A stretch of DNA of 58,973 nucleotides, from the NCBI RefSeq assembly GCF_001467525.1, contig NZ_LNXS01000029.1:608710-667682 (forward strand). Reading direction: 5' to 3'. The position numbers and the translations under genes are program-made. Under the pieces are notes generated by a model that worked only from the letters and a program-made list of their open reading frames with translations, made no database searches and had not been told where the DNA came from. Origin of the DNA: Legionella anisa (GTDB lineage: Bacteria; Pseudomonadota; Gammaproteobacteria; Legionellales; Legionellaceae). Positions 34,469 through 43,213 of this stretch are shown here, piece after piece. The first letter of the stretch is position 1. Each line of letters opens with the position of its first letter.

Positions 34469-34552
34469 TTAGGAGTAGCGACAGCATTTGCAGCGCATCA
34501 TACCTTTTGCTATTTTGGCTTTAACGATTTGTTGCACTAATTGTTTTTTCAT
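34469..34552 (-). CDS. 27-residue cysteine-rich small protein
   Basis: An ATG with GGAGA 5-6 bases upstream encodes MKKQLVQQIVKAKIAKGMMR followed by CKCCRYS and a stop. It is a basic helix of about 18 residues ending in a C-x-C-C cluster that could bind a metal. The strong ribosome site, the position 37 bases before the GRDP-like gene and the non-random composition support a real gene, although it is very short. Confidence 0.55.
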   Translation of the reverse strand: MKKQLVQQIVKAKIAKGMMRCKCCRYS

Positions 34553-34641
34553 CTTTTCTCTCCATTGGTTAACAGCGGTTTTTAGCATAAATTATATGGA
34601 GTGTTTTAACTATAAAGAAAAAGCTATCGCTGTAATAGTTT

Positions 34642-34690
34642 ATGGCTGGGTGTGAACCCGGGTTCCGGTTTGAACCTGCCCCCAGGCTAT
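34642..34690. repeat. degenerate REP-like palindrome, GGCTGGGT type
   Basis: ATGGCTGGGTGTGAACCCGG and the opposing CCCCCAGGCTAT resemble the copies at 24290-24351 and 58025-58080 but with more mismatches. Confidence 0.5.
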
Positions 34691-34698
34691 GTGCTCTT

Positions 34699-35406
34699 TT
34701 ACTGAGAAGATTTTCCAACAGGGGTCATTGCCTGCTCCCAGATTTTATGTGCAACATCCTCTTCAGATTGTGGTTTGATGTCAGTCTGCTTTGATTGCTG
34801 TAATTTTTGTTTTAGCTCCTTTTGATGCTGTTGACCCACGGGTGTCATGACATTTTCCCATATTTCAGAGGATATGTGCGCATGTGTATAGTCTTTATGT
34901 TGTTGATCGTGTTGTTGAGGTAAGATGGTTCCTCTTAAAATACTATCCACCGCAGCATCTAATTTAAGCACGCTCTCCACATTGTCATCAAGCACTTGGG
35001 GTATGACTTTATGTAATCCTCCTAATAAGTCAGGTTCAATCGTATTGAGCACGTTTGCTGCAGCTGAGACACAATTGTTCCCTAATAGCTTATAGTCTTT
35101 AGTATTAAAGTCACTGGCATGAGATTTAGCCTTATCAAATAATTTTTTTGTTTCAATTGCTTTTTTCTTGATATCCTTATCATTAGATTTCATGTCTTCC
35201 ATAACTTGATCAGGTAAATCTACCTGTATCATCCGATGAATTCCTACTCGATAGTAGGTTATATCAAGCCCATTGACCGTAAACGCTGTAGATTTAGGCT
35301 GGCTATGATAAAATTTTTCACAGGCTGCTAATATTCCAGGAAAAGATTGATTATTTGTACTATATTGCGGCGCTGGCCCTCCATAATTTACTAAAAAGCT
35401 TGGCAT
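34699..35406 (-). CDS. hypothetical protein with duplicated C-terminal motif, candidate effector
   Basis: This 235-residue protein starts at an ATG with AAGGAGAG 6 bases upstream. The N-terminal half is beta-rich (TAFTVNGLDITYYRVGIHRM), followed by KDYKLLGNNCVSAAANVLNT (about 103-122). The N-N-C-x-x-A helix start there resembles the catalytic-Cys helix of NlpC/LRAT-like and DUF4105-like proteins; no matching His motif was fixed. The C-terminal 60 residues are Gln-rich and hold two copies of a motif, SEIWENVMTPVG and HKIWEQAMTPVG. Function unknown. Confidence 0.55.
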   Translation of the reverse strand: MPSFLVNYGGPAPQYSTNNQSFPGILAACEKFYHSQPKSTAFTVNGLDITYYRVGIHRMIQVDLPDQVMEDMKSNDKDIKKKAIETKKLFDKAKSHASDFNTKDYKLLGNNCVSAAANVLNTIEPDLLGGLHKVIPQVLDDNVESVLKLDAAVDSILRGTILPQQHDQQHKDYTHAHISSEIWENVMTPVGQQHQKELKQKLQQSKQTDIKPQSEEDVAHKIWEQAMTPVGKSSQ

Positions 35407-35538
35407 GATATTCTCTCCTTATTGTTATTGTTGCTAATGCAACAGTAAACTCCTTTTCAAAGGTATAGTCGAGTTAGGCTAAAATGCTATTAGTCTAAGG
35501 ATTACCCCCATCTTATCACTGTATTTTTTCACTCAACC

Positions 35539-35591
35539 TGCACTTAAATCCGACTTTTCCCCAAAATGCTTAACTTGTGACTATGAAACAG
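35539..35591. repeat. 54-base dispersed intergenic repeat, copy 2
   Basis: CTGCACTTAAATCCGACTTT through CTTAACTTGTGACTATGAAACAG matches 22197-22250. It is immediately 3' of the small membrane gene at 35596. Confidence 0.65.
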
Positions 35592-35595
35592 ATGC

Positions 35596-35796
35596 TTATA
35601 AAAGGGGATTTTTTATTTCATTTTGAACGGGTGGGGCTGGGGAAAAGAAATAGAGAAGTAGTAAGATGAGAAAAATAATTAGAGAAATATAAAATACAAT
35701 TTTTGCGTTATTTGTTAATGAAGGATCAGAGCCTTTATATCCAATGTATCCTGAAACAATCACTATCACTAAAAAAATAAAAGCTGCAGTTAACAT
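35596..35796 (-). CDS. small two-span membrane protein, DUF1328 (YtjA)-like
   Basis: This is a 66-residue protein. MLTAAFIFLVIVIVSGYIGY and NNAKIVFYISLIIFLILLLLYFF match the DUF1328 pattern (a first span with IIFLVIALIAG, then AKI-F-x-x-L). It is an inner-membrane protein of unknown role, often stress-linked. AAGGAAGG lies just before the ATG. Confidence 0.75.
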   Translation of the reverse strand: MLTAAFIFLVIVIVSGYIGYKGSDPSLTNNAKIVFYISLIIFLILLLLYFFSPAPPVQNEIKNPLL

Positions 35797-35995
35797 TTTA
35801 TCCTTCCTTTTTCAGAGCAAAGAGTGTTTATTTCATTGCTTTTGATTAAGTCTCATCTATTTTAATTATAGATATCTTTTGTAAGTTCGTTTTTTCAGGG
35901 GACTTGTTTGTTTTTATATCGTGATTATGTTAAAGATCAGGGGCTTCATGTCGCAATAAAGCGACAAATATCCTTTATCTTATAAAGAGATTTTC

Positions 35996-37297
35996 ATGGA
36001 CGAAAATAATAATAAATCCCTGGCTCTTCATGTCTGGATAGTCTGTGCGCTGGGTTTGTTCATTGATGGTTATGATTTATATATTGCTTCTGTTGCAGAG
36101 CCTTTTATTAATGCTTTATATCATCCATCCTCCCTTATGATTGGCCTCACTCAAGCTGCAGCACCTCTTGGTGCGGTATTTGGTGCAATCATTGTTGGTC
36201 GCTTGGCAGATATGCTGGGCAGGAAAAGTATGCTCATTATAAATCTTGTATTTTTTGTGCTCATTGCTCTGGCTTCCGCTTTTGCCTGGAGTATAACCTC
36301 ACTTTGTGTTTTTCGATTTTTACTCGGTTTTGGTGTGGGTGCTGATTATCCTATCTGTGCAGCCTATTTAGCAGAAATGATTCCGCCTCGTAAAAGTGCC
36401 CAATTTATCGCAACTGCTATGTTTATCAATTGCCTTGCTTCGCCGGTAGGTGTTCTTGTTGCGTGGCTTTTATTTAAACTGCATCCTCAACTCGATGTTT
36501 GGCGATGGATATTTGCTTCAGGAGCAATTCCTGCAATTATAGGACTGTTATTTAGAGCGAAACTGCCAGAGAGCTTTTTATGGCAAGTTCATCAACGGTT
36601 AAAACCTCGCTCAAGACGTGCTATTTTCACTCATTATCAATTTATATTCTCGCCAAAAATGATAAGAGTTACTGTTTGTCTTTGTCTTTGCTGGTTTTTA
36701 CTCGATATATCGTATTATGGAATAGGGCTATTCACTCCTTACGTCTTACAGGCATTTAATCTTTCGAGCGAAGCAAATTTCCTCAGCGCGCAAACGGAAG
36801 TTCTAAAAAGCACTTTAGTGGTCAATATTTTTGTTACCTTAGGCGCTTTTGTCGTCATTTTTTTTGTCAATCACGTATCTTTAATTAAACTGCAGAAAAC
36901 AGGATTTCTTTTTTCATTTGTGGGATTGTTAATTCTTAGCATCAGCTATCTGTTCCCCAATATCAGTATTATTTTTATCGGATTTATTCTGTTTAATTTT
37001 TTTATAAATTTTGGTCCAGGAATTTCAACTTATCTGTTGCCCGCTAAACTTTATAATCCTGAATTTAAAGCTACCGGACATGGATTGGCGGCTGGAACTG
37101 GGAAATTTGGTGCGTTTATTGGAACGGTATTTTTACCTATTTTCCAGGCTCACTTGGGCATCTATCTGACTTTGGCGATTCTTGCCAGTACCCTTCTTCT
37201 GGGTTGGTTGTTAACAAAATGGTTAGAACGGGAAGAGGGTAAATTAACTACTGTTTCGGATTCAATTTCTGAGAATACATTGCTATCAGCGTCTTAA
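35996..37297 (+). CDS. MFS transporter, metabolite-uptake type, first gene of a phosphonate-type operon
   Basis: This 433-residue carrier has 12 predicted spans. The family signatures are GLFIDGYDLYIAS in TM1, the loop 2-3 motif GRLADMLGRKSML, and RFLLGFGVGADYPICAAYLAEM in TM4-5, which places it among the sugar/organic-acid/phosphate-type MFS carriers. It ends 11 bases before the dioxygenase gene and is followed by the HD oxygenase, so it very likely imports the substrate of this pair, perhaps an aminoethylphosphonate-type or quaternary phosphonate. The substrate is inferred from context only. The upstream spacer (35797-35995) probably holds the operon promoter. Confidence 0.88.
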   Translation: MDENNNKSLALHVWIVCALGLFIDGYDLYIASVAEPFINALYHPSSLMIGLTQAAAPLGAVFGAIIVGRLADMLGRKSMLIINLVFFVLIALASAFAWSITSLCVFRFLLGFGVGADYPICAAYLAEMIPPRKSAQFIATAMFINCLASPVGVLVAWLLFKLHPQLDVWRWIFASGAIPAIIGLLFRAKLPESFLWQVHQRLKPRSRRAIFTHYQFIFSPKMIRVTVCLCLCWFLLDISYYGIGLFTPYVLQAFNLSSEANFLSAQTEVLKSTLVVNIFVTLGAFVVIFFVNHVSLIKLQKTGFLFSFVGLLILSISYLFPNISIIFIGFILFNFFINFGPGISTYLLPAKLYNPEFKATGHGLAAGTGKFGAFIGTVFLPIFQAHLGIYLTLAILASTLLLGWLLTKWLEREEGKLTTVSDSISENTLLSAS

Positions 37298-37308
37298 AAG
37301 GGAAAATC

Positions 37309-38115
37309 ATGAATTATCAATTAAGTGAAGAGCAACACAGTTTTTGGCAAAAACAGGGATTTGTCATTTTGAGAGATTTTCTCTTTATTAATCTGAAACA
37401 ACATCTGCAAACCTGGTGTGATGAATTAACATCTTGGCCTGAAACACCAGGAAAGTGGATGAAGTATTTTGAAAAAAATGCTCAGGGTGAACGCCAGCTT
37501 TGTCGCGTTGAAAATTTTATTGATTATCATAAAGGGATGGATGAGGTTGCTAATGGCTCACGTACTTTAAGCTTAGTGTCCTCATTAATGGGAGAGCAGG
37601 CCTCTATTTTCAAAGAAAAAATTAACTATAAATTTCCGGGCGGGGGAGGTTTTAAACCGCATCAAGATGCTCCTGCTTTTATTAGCTTTAACCAAAGATT
37701 TCACATAACTATGATGGTGGCAATTGATGATTGCACTTTAGAAAACGGTTGTTTACAAGTAGTTACAGGAGGAGCGAATAAACCTGTAATTCTTCCTCAA
37801 GAAGCGGATGGGTCTATTAAAAAGGAAATTGCAGAGACTTTCCAGTGGACTCCAATTGAATGTAAAACAGGAGATGTCATTTTATTTGATTCTTATTTAC
37901 CTCATTATTCTGAGGCAAATCGCAGTAATAAACCGCGTCGTGCGATTTTTATTACCTTTAGCAGATTTTCTGAAGGCGGGGCGAAACGTGAAGCTTATTA
38001 CCAGGATAAACGAGAAAAATTTCCTCCAGATTGTGAGCGTGATCCCAATAAAGATTACTCAGCCGGTGCTGCTATTTATAATGTCGCTAATCCTATTAGT
38101 GAAATGATGCAATGA
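37309..38115 (+). CDS. Fe(II)/2-oxoglutarate dioxygenase of PhyH family, PhnY*/TmpA-like
   Basis: This 268-residue enzyme has the facial triad FKPHQDAPAF (H118-x-D120) and LPHYSEANRS (H199), with the 2-oxoglutarate Arg in NKPRRAIF (R210 or R211). The N-terminal part (SFWQKQGFVILRDFL) is typical of phytanoyl-CoA dioxygenase relatives. It lies directly before, and overlaps by ATGA, a gene matching PhnZ in all its metal ligands. It is therefore best read as PhnY* or TmpA, which hydroxylates the C1 carbon of 2-aminoethylphosphonate or its trimethyl form (established pathway). Which substrate is used cannot be told from the sequence. Confidence 0.82.
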   Translation: MNYQLSEEQHSFWQKQGFVILRDFLFINLKQHLQTWCDELTSWPETPGKWMKYFEKNAQGERQLCRVENFIDYHKGMDEVANGSRTLSLVSSLMGEQASIFKEKINYKFPGGGGFKPHQDAPAFISFNQRFHITMMVAIDDCTLENGCLQVVTGGANKPVILPQEADGSIKKEIAETFQWTPIECKTGDVILFDSYLPHYSEANRSNKPRRAIFITFSRFSEGGAKREAYYQDKREKFPPDCERDPNKDYSAGAAIYNVANPISEMMQ

Positions 38116-38777
38116 AGACAATGAATCATATCGACCAAAAAATTGATAGGGCTTTTCAGTATTTGTGGCTCTCCGAAGGCATGGATTACATTGGAGAGTC
38201 TGTTTCGCAATTAGAACATGCGTTACAGTGCGCCTATTTTGCCGAGCAAGCGGGACACAGCCAGGAAGTCATTCTCGCGTGCTTATTTCATGATATAGGG
38301 CATTTTGCCTCAGATACCAAGCAAAACAAGATGGCAGATTTAGGGGTTGTGCATCATGAATGGATCGGCGCGCAATTAGCCTATATCTTAGGATTTTCTG
38401 CAAAAGTTGCATTGCTTATTGGTAATCATGTGAATGCCAAACGCTATCTGGCGGGAAAGAAAAAAGACTATTTTGAGCGTTTATCTGCAGCAAGTAAGAA
38501 AACGCTTCTCTTTCAAGGTGGAGTGATGTCGGATGAAGAGATGCTGCACTTTGAGGCAAACACCCATTTTAAAGAGATATTACGAGTGCGAGTCAATGAT
38601 GAAAAAGCCAAGGAAATTGGTTTGGAGGTTCCAGACCTTGTTTATTATCGCCCTTATTTATATAAGCATTTTGCAGAAACGTTGAGATCAGCAGAAAATA
38701 TAGTGCTCCCAAATTATGTGGATAATTTATGGGTAGAGCAATTTAAGGCATCACTTGAGAATGAATGCACGAGTTAA
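38112..38777 (+). CDS. phnZ: HD-domain mixed-valent di-iron oxygenase, PhnZ/TmpB-like
   Basis: This 221-residue enzyme would cleave the C-P bond of the 1-hydroxy-phosphonate made by the preceding enzyme, releasing phosphate. The residues known in PhnZ are all present at a constant +2 offset: the DYIGE lid with Y26 and E29, QLEHALQCAYFAE with H36, LFHDIGHF with H60/D61 and H64, VVHHEW with H82, GNHVNAKRYL with H106, and D163. The start overlaps the dioxygenase stop by ATGA, so the two are co-translated. It is somewhat longer at the C-terminus than PhnZ. TmpB, its homologue for trimethylated substrate, is an alternative. Confidence 0.88.
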   Translation: MKTMNHIDQKIDRAFQYLWLSEGMDYIGESVSQLEHALQCAYFAEQAGHSQEVILACLFHDIGHFASDTKQNKMADLGVVHHEWIGAQLAYILGFSAKVALLIGNHVNAKRYLAGKKKDYFERLSAASKKTLLFQGGVMSDEEMLHFEANTHFKEILRVRVNDEKAKEIGLEVPDLVYYRPYLYKHFAETLRSAENIVLPNYVDNLWVEQFKASLENECTS

Positions 38778-38932
38778 CTGGACTTAAGAATTCATCAGGA
38801 ACAAAAATAAATATCGCACTATTTAGAAAAAAAAGTTAGAATTATTGATGAAAAATTTTCCATAATGCCAATATTTTCAATAAAATTTGCTTTTAAAGTC
38901 GGCTCGCCGCTCCATAATCCCAAGGGCCAAGA

Positions 38933-40186
38933 ATGAATATGTACGCACAAACAGCTCAAGAAAAAAGACAACTCTGGATTATTTTACTGATCGTCTTAAT
39001 TAGTTTTATTGGTTCATCTATTGCTTACCCCATTTTTCCACCATTGTTTTTACAATCTACGGATCAGTTAATTATTTCTCCGGAATGGAGTGAAACGAGC
39101 AGACGTATTTTGCTGGGACTAACCCTTGCAATTTTTCCTTTGGGGCAATTTATTGGTTCTCCTATTCTAGGAAGAAATTCTGATTTGTATGGTCGCAAAA
39201 AAATAATGGTCATCAGTTTGGCCGGAAGCATACTGGGGTATTTATTGACTGTCATCGCATTTTGGACAAACAGTTTCTGGCTCTTATTATTCAGCCGCTT
39301 TTTAACCGGATTCATGGAGGGGACTTTTGCTGTTGCAAGGGCATTGGCATCAGAATTAACTACAATTAACAAGTTTGTCAGCTTTGGTAGAATTAACAGC
39401 ATGGCTGGCATTGGCTACATCATTGGACCAATCATGGGTGGTTTATTATCAAACCCAAATATTGTTCCCTGGTTTTCATGGTCATTCCCTTTTACTTTTG
39501 CAGCATTCGCTTCAATTACCACACTGAGCCTTGCCTGGTGGAAATTACCAGAACATAAAACTCTATCCAAACCTGAAAAAAAATCCATATTGGGCCAACT
39601 CAATATTATCCGACAATTCAAGCTCTTATTTCAAAATCATCCTCATTTAATCCATTTGCTCATCATCAGTACACTGTTTACCTTTGCAGTGGATATGTTT
39701 TACGAATTCGGCCCGGTTTATCTGGCCGGAAAATGGTTCATGTCTCCAGGCATGATCGCGATTTATAACGCTGCATTGTCAGCCGCCCTTGCTTTAGGTG
39801 CTGCATGGCTTCCTCATTATCTTTCAAAACATATGCCCATTCATAAAATAATAATCGTGGCTATGATGGCCACTGCCCTGATTTTTGCAGCAATGGTTGC
39901 TTTTCAATACCCCTCAGCTCTATTTTTATTGTTCACACTTATTGGGTTTAGTATCACTACTGTTACAACTACTATGACGATTCACATCTCAAACATGTCT
40001 CATACCGCCATTCAGGGCGAAGTCATGGGTGCGCAATTAAGTTTGCGTACTCTAGGTGACGCGATTATTTGTTTTGTTGGTGGTTTTCTGATTGTTTTGT
40101 CAATTGTTACCCCCATTATTTTATGCGGTATCACTGCATTGACTGCTGGCATTTTGTGCTTGGTATATTTAAAACCAGCTAAATAG
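38933..40186 (+). CDS. MFS transporter, drug-efflux/TetA-like
   Basis: This 417-residue inner-membrane protein has 12 spans. TM1 reads LLIVLISFIGSSIAYPIFPP, with the loop 2-3 motif RNSDLYGRKKIMVISLAGSI. A motif C-like GIGYIIGPIMGGLLS lies in TM5, as in DHA1 antiporters. It would export a toxic compound or metabolite. It starts 155 bases after the phosphonate genes on the same strand but is more like an independent pump. The next gene is an outer-membrane barrel. Confidence 0.85.
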   Translation: MNMYAQTAQEKRQLWIILLIVLISFIGSSIAYPIFPPLFLQSTDQLIISPEWSETSRRILLGLTLAIFPLGQFIGSPILGRNSDLYGRKKIMVISLAGSILGYLLTVIAFWTNSFWLLLFSRFLTGFMEGTFAVARALASELTTINKFVSFGRINSMAGIGYIIGPIMGGLLSNPNIVPWFSWSFPFTFAAFASITTLSLAWWKLPEHKTLSKPEKKSILGQLNIIRQFKLLFQNHPHLIHLLIISTLFTFAVDMFYEFGPVYLAGKWFMSPGMIAIYNAALSAALALGAAWLPHYLSKHMPIHKIIIVAMMATALIFAAMVAFQYPSALFLLFTLIGFSITTVTTTMTIHISNMSHTAIQGEVMGAQLSLRTLGDAIICFVGGFLIVLSIVTPIILCGITALTAGILCLVYLKPAK

Positions 40187-40394
40187 GTTGTGATGCTTGA
40201 ATATTATTGATGATTTTTTAGTTGTTTATTAAAAAAAGTGCATCAAAATTATTTAACTTATTAATTAATAGTGTATTTTTTTATTTTAGGTACACCTATA
40301 ATTCTTTCAAAATCTCTGTTAAATTAATTCGTTGTTGTTCTTAGCAGAAGAAGTTTGCTTAAAGCACTTTTTTTCGTGTGGTTATTTTTTAAGG

Positions 40395-41243
40395 ATGAAG
40401 AAATTGTTAAAGAGTAAATATGGATTTGCATTAGCTATTTTTGGATTAACTTCTATTAGTGTTCAACCAAGTATTGCGGCAACGTCGCCAGTAGTAAAAA
40501 AGCATGCTGTTTGGAAAGATCAGATTGAAAAAAAAGTTGACTGGTTTTCAATGAGTTGGCGTCCTTTTGCAACTGTATCATTAGGTGCGGCATTCACTGA
40601 CGATGCAGGTAAGTCACAATTTATTTCTATTGACGATCCTGTTCAAGATGAGTCTTTTAGTTATGCTGCCGACAATACGGATCAATCTAGATTTATATAC
40701 GGTGTTTCGCTTGGGATAGAAGTTCTATTAAATCCGAGTTGGTTTTTACAAACTGGATTTAGTTATTATCAACCCATGGAGTTTCATACCCAAGGTGTTG
40801 TGACACAAGGCGCATCGGATGTATTAATATTTGATTCATTTTCATATAAGTATGATATACAGGCACAACAAGTATTATTTGAAAACAAACTCTTGTATAA
40901 CTTCATGTATCAATCGCTGATTTTCCATCCGTACATTTCAGGAGGTATTGGGGTTAGTTCAAATACTGCAAAAGATTACACGGTCAATATTGTACCGGAA
41001 TTTAGTACCTTTAGTAATCAATTTAAGGATGAGACGCGTACCTCCTTCTCTTACAGAGTAGGGGCGGGTGTAGATTATGAGGTGACCAATCATATCCGTG
41101 TAGGTGTGGGCTATCGATTTTCTGACTTTGGTAAAGTGGAGCTTGGAAATGCTTCAATCGACGGAGTTGCAACATTTAATAATTTATCACAATCTCATTT
41201 ATATACTAACGAAGTATTAGGACAAATCACTTTTGTGATTTAA
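40395..41243 (+). CDS. outer-membrane beta-barrel protein (OMP_b-brl/OmpA-like barrel)
   Basis: This 282-residue protein has a signal peptide, MKKLLKSKYGFALAIFGLTS..., cleaved near SIAAT. The rest is a series of amphipathic strands typical of an eight-stranded barrel (FIYGVSLGIEVLLNPSWFLQ, SYRVGAGVDYEVTNHIRVGV, GYRFSDFGKVELG), and it ends in the insertion motif GQITFVI. This is the common Legionella opacity-like outer-membrane family. The ATG at 40395 is preferred for the signal peptide, although AAGG touches the start codon; a TTG at 40332 would add 21 residues and spoil the signal peptide. Confidence 0.8.
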   Translation: MKKLLKSKYGFALAIFGLTSISVQPSIAATSPVVKKHAVWKDQIEKKVDWFSMSWRPFATVSLGAAFTDDAGKSQFISIDDPVQDESFSYAADNTDQSRFIYGVSLGIEVLLNPSWFLQTGFSYYQPMEFHTQGVVTQGASDVLIFDSFSYKYDIQAQQVLFENKLLYNFMYQSLIFHPYISGGIGVSSNTAKDYTVNIVPEFSTFSNQFKDETRTSFSYRVGAGVDYEVTNHIRVGVGYRFSDFGKVELGNASIDGVATFNNLSQSHLYTNEVLGQITFVI

Positions 41244-41484
41244 AGGAGATGTAAAACTTAGTTTGGTTTTATGGAGACTCCAATAAAGCACAAAATTTAC
41301 TTCAGATGCTTAAATTTTAGGGACATGATTGGCGTTTTGAGTGTGATCTAAATTGTCATGCAAGTGATTTAACTCATTCTTCTCACTCAATTGATAGTGT
41401 CTTGAGCTTTGGGCATCAGTACTTGAATTAAAAGATGTGCTTTTCGAGTAGCTAATTTTTTAAGCATCGATCAAAGGATGAACA

Positions 41485-43158
41485 ATGAACTATAAATATC
41501 ATTTGTGCGCGGTTGGTTTTTTGGGGGTTGTTACTTCAATGGCCAGTTTTGCCTTACCTTTCAATATTGCTCCCCAAGGTACTTTACCTACCACCGTTCC
41601 TGTGGGAGGAAGCGTGAATGCTGCATATACGGTGACAAACAACACCTTATCCATGCGTTTTAATAATTTTATTAAGTGGTTTCCGCCCAATGTAACGCAA
41701 ATACTCGAGCCAACAGACGCGACTGTTTGCCCACTTTTTTTTAATTTAGGTCCAAATGGTTCGATTAATCAAAGTTGTACTTTAAAGTTGAAAATATCTG
41801 GCGCGGTCAATCGTAATGATCCTGATCCGCACCATCATTTATTTGCTTGCTTCCCTGGGGGTAAAACTTGTGCCGGCCCAACACCTGCTAATTCGTTAAA
41901 CGTCACTGTAACCAATGCCCCACCTGAAACTCAAATTTCTGTTGCAGTAGGAGGCTATGGAACTTTGACTTCAGGATTTCCGCTTGTTTATATAAGTAAT
42001 AATAATGGCGCTACCTGGCCTACTCCAGTATTACCGCCAACTATTGGTCTACCCGGCAATCAAGCAGCACTTATTGCTGTTGGGTGCAATGGCAATCTCT
42101 GTACTGCCATTGGTGCGGTTCTCGGAGAAGTAGACGACGCTCTACCTTTTTTCTATTCAAGCTCAGATAGAGGGGCGAGCTGGTCTGCGCCTAGTTTCTT
42201 TGCACGAACCGGTCCTCTTGCGACAAGTAATGAGATTTTCATTGTTACTGTGAGTTGTGTGGGTAGCAATTGTGTGAGTGCAGGAACATGGCGAGACAGT
42301 GTTACTGGAAATGCTTATCCACTGAGCTATAGGAGTTCTAATAATGGAGTCACCTGGTCTCAGCCTACGTTTTTTTCAACTGCAGCTCTTCCACCTGGAA
42401 ACGAGGGCGCGAGACTGGGCTCAATTAGTTGTGTTGGAACAAATTGTTCTGCGGTTGGTTTTTATAATGACGCTACAGGTGATCGACAACCTGTGAGTTA
42501 TTATAGTGCGAATAATGGCGTAACATGGTCTGAAGCAATCATACCAAGCACGGCTAATTTTCCAGTTGGATATGTAGGTGGTGCCAGGTTGACGAGTGTA
42601 AGCTGTGTTGGAACTAATTGCAGTGCTGTAGGTGAGAGTCCTAATCCAGCAGATTCTAACGTCGACTTGCCTCTAAGTTATACCAGTGCAAATGGTGGAA
42701 TTTCCTGGTCTTCAGTAAGGTTTCTTTCAACAGCTGCACTGCCACCTGGAAACGGAGGGGCGTTTCTAAATAGCGTAAGTTGTGCAGGGACTCGTTGTTC
42801 TGCAGTAGGGTATTATACTAGAGAAACTCCCGACGGTGCTGATCAACAATTACCTGTGAGTTATTTCAGTGCAAATAATGGAGTGACTTGGTCAGAAGCT
42901 ATATTTCCTCCCACAAGCGGGATTCCTGCAGGCTTTGAGAATGCCCGATTAACCGGAGTTTCGTGTAAGAATAATATATGTTCCGCTGTAGGTTTTTATG
43001 TTGACGCAATGGAGAATACATTTCCTTTAACCTATCAAAGTTTGGATAATGGAATAACCTGGACCATCTTTTTGCCGAGTATCGCCTCTATTCCTGGCGC
43101 TATTTCAGCTCTTACGTTTAGTGTAGGTGGTTCTGAAAGTGGTCTTTTACAGACCTAA
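41485..43158 (+). CDS. secreted Asp-box beta-propeller-like repeat protein with Cys pairs
   Basis: This 557-residue protein has a signal peptide (MNYKYHLCAVGFLGVVTSMA, cleaved near SFA). Residues 25-150 form an Ig-like domain. Seven or so repeats of about 60 residues follow. Each carries an S-x-N/D-x-G-x-T/S-W Asp-box (SNNNGATW, SSDRGASW, SSNNGVTW, SANNGVTW twice, SANGGISW, SLDNGITW) and most carry a paired-Cys motif of the type SCVGTNCSAVG. This predicts a disulfide-stabilised sialidase-like propeller exported by the Sec and probably a type II pathway. Sialidase active-site residues were not identified, so a binding role is as likely. Confidence 0.75.
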   Translation: MNYKYHLCAVGFLGVVTSMASFALPFNIAPQGTLPTTVPVGGSVNAAYTVTNNTLSMRFNNFIKWFPPNVTQILEPTDATVCPLFFNLGPNGSINQSCTLKLKISGAVNRNDPDPHHHLFACFPGGKTCAGPTPANSLNVTVTNAPPETQISVAVGGYGTLTSGFPLVYISNNNGATWPTPVLPPTIGLPGNQAALIAVGCNGNLCTAIGAVLGEVDDALPFFYSSSDRGASWSAPSFFARTGPLATSNEIFIVTVSCVGSNCVSAGTWRDSVTGNAYPLSYRSSNNGVTWSQPTFFSTAALPPGNEGARLGSISCVGTNCSAVGFYNDATGDRQPVSYYSANNGVTWSEAIIPSTANFPVGYVGGARLTSVSCVGTNCSAVGESPNPADSNVDLPLSYTSANGGISWSSVRFLSTAALPPGNGGAFLNSVSCAGTRCSAVGYYTRETPDGADQQLPVSYFSANNGVTWSEAIFPPTSGIPAGFENARLTGVSCKNNICSAVGFYVDAMENTFPLTYQSLDNGITWTIFLPSIASIPGAISALTFSVGGSESGLLQT

Positions 43159-43213
43159 TAGGAAATGGGGCTAACCCAAGGTGTTTCTTGGGTTAGCAAT
43201 ATTGTGCTGTAGG

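Noticed and set aside
35996..40186. Second MFS gene (38933) as part of the phosphonate operon
   Set aside because: A 155-base gap and a drug-efflux type of sequence argue for a separate unit, though co-transcription is not excluded.
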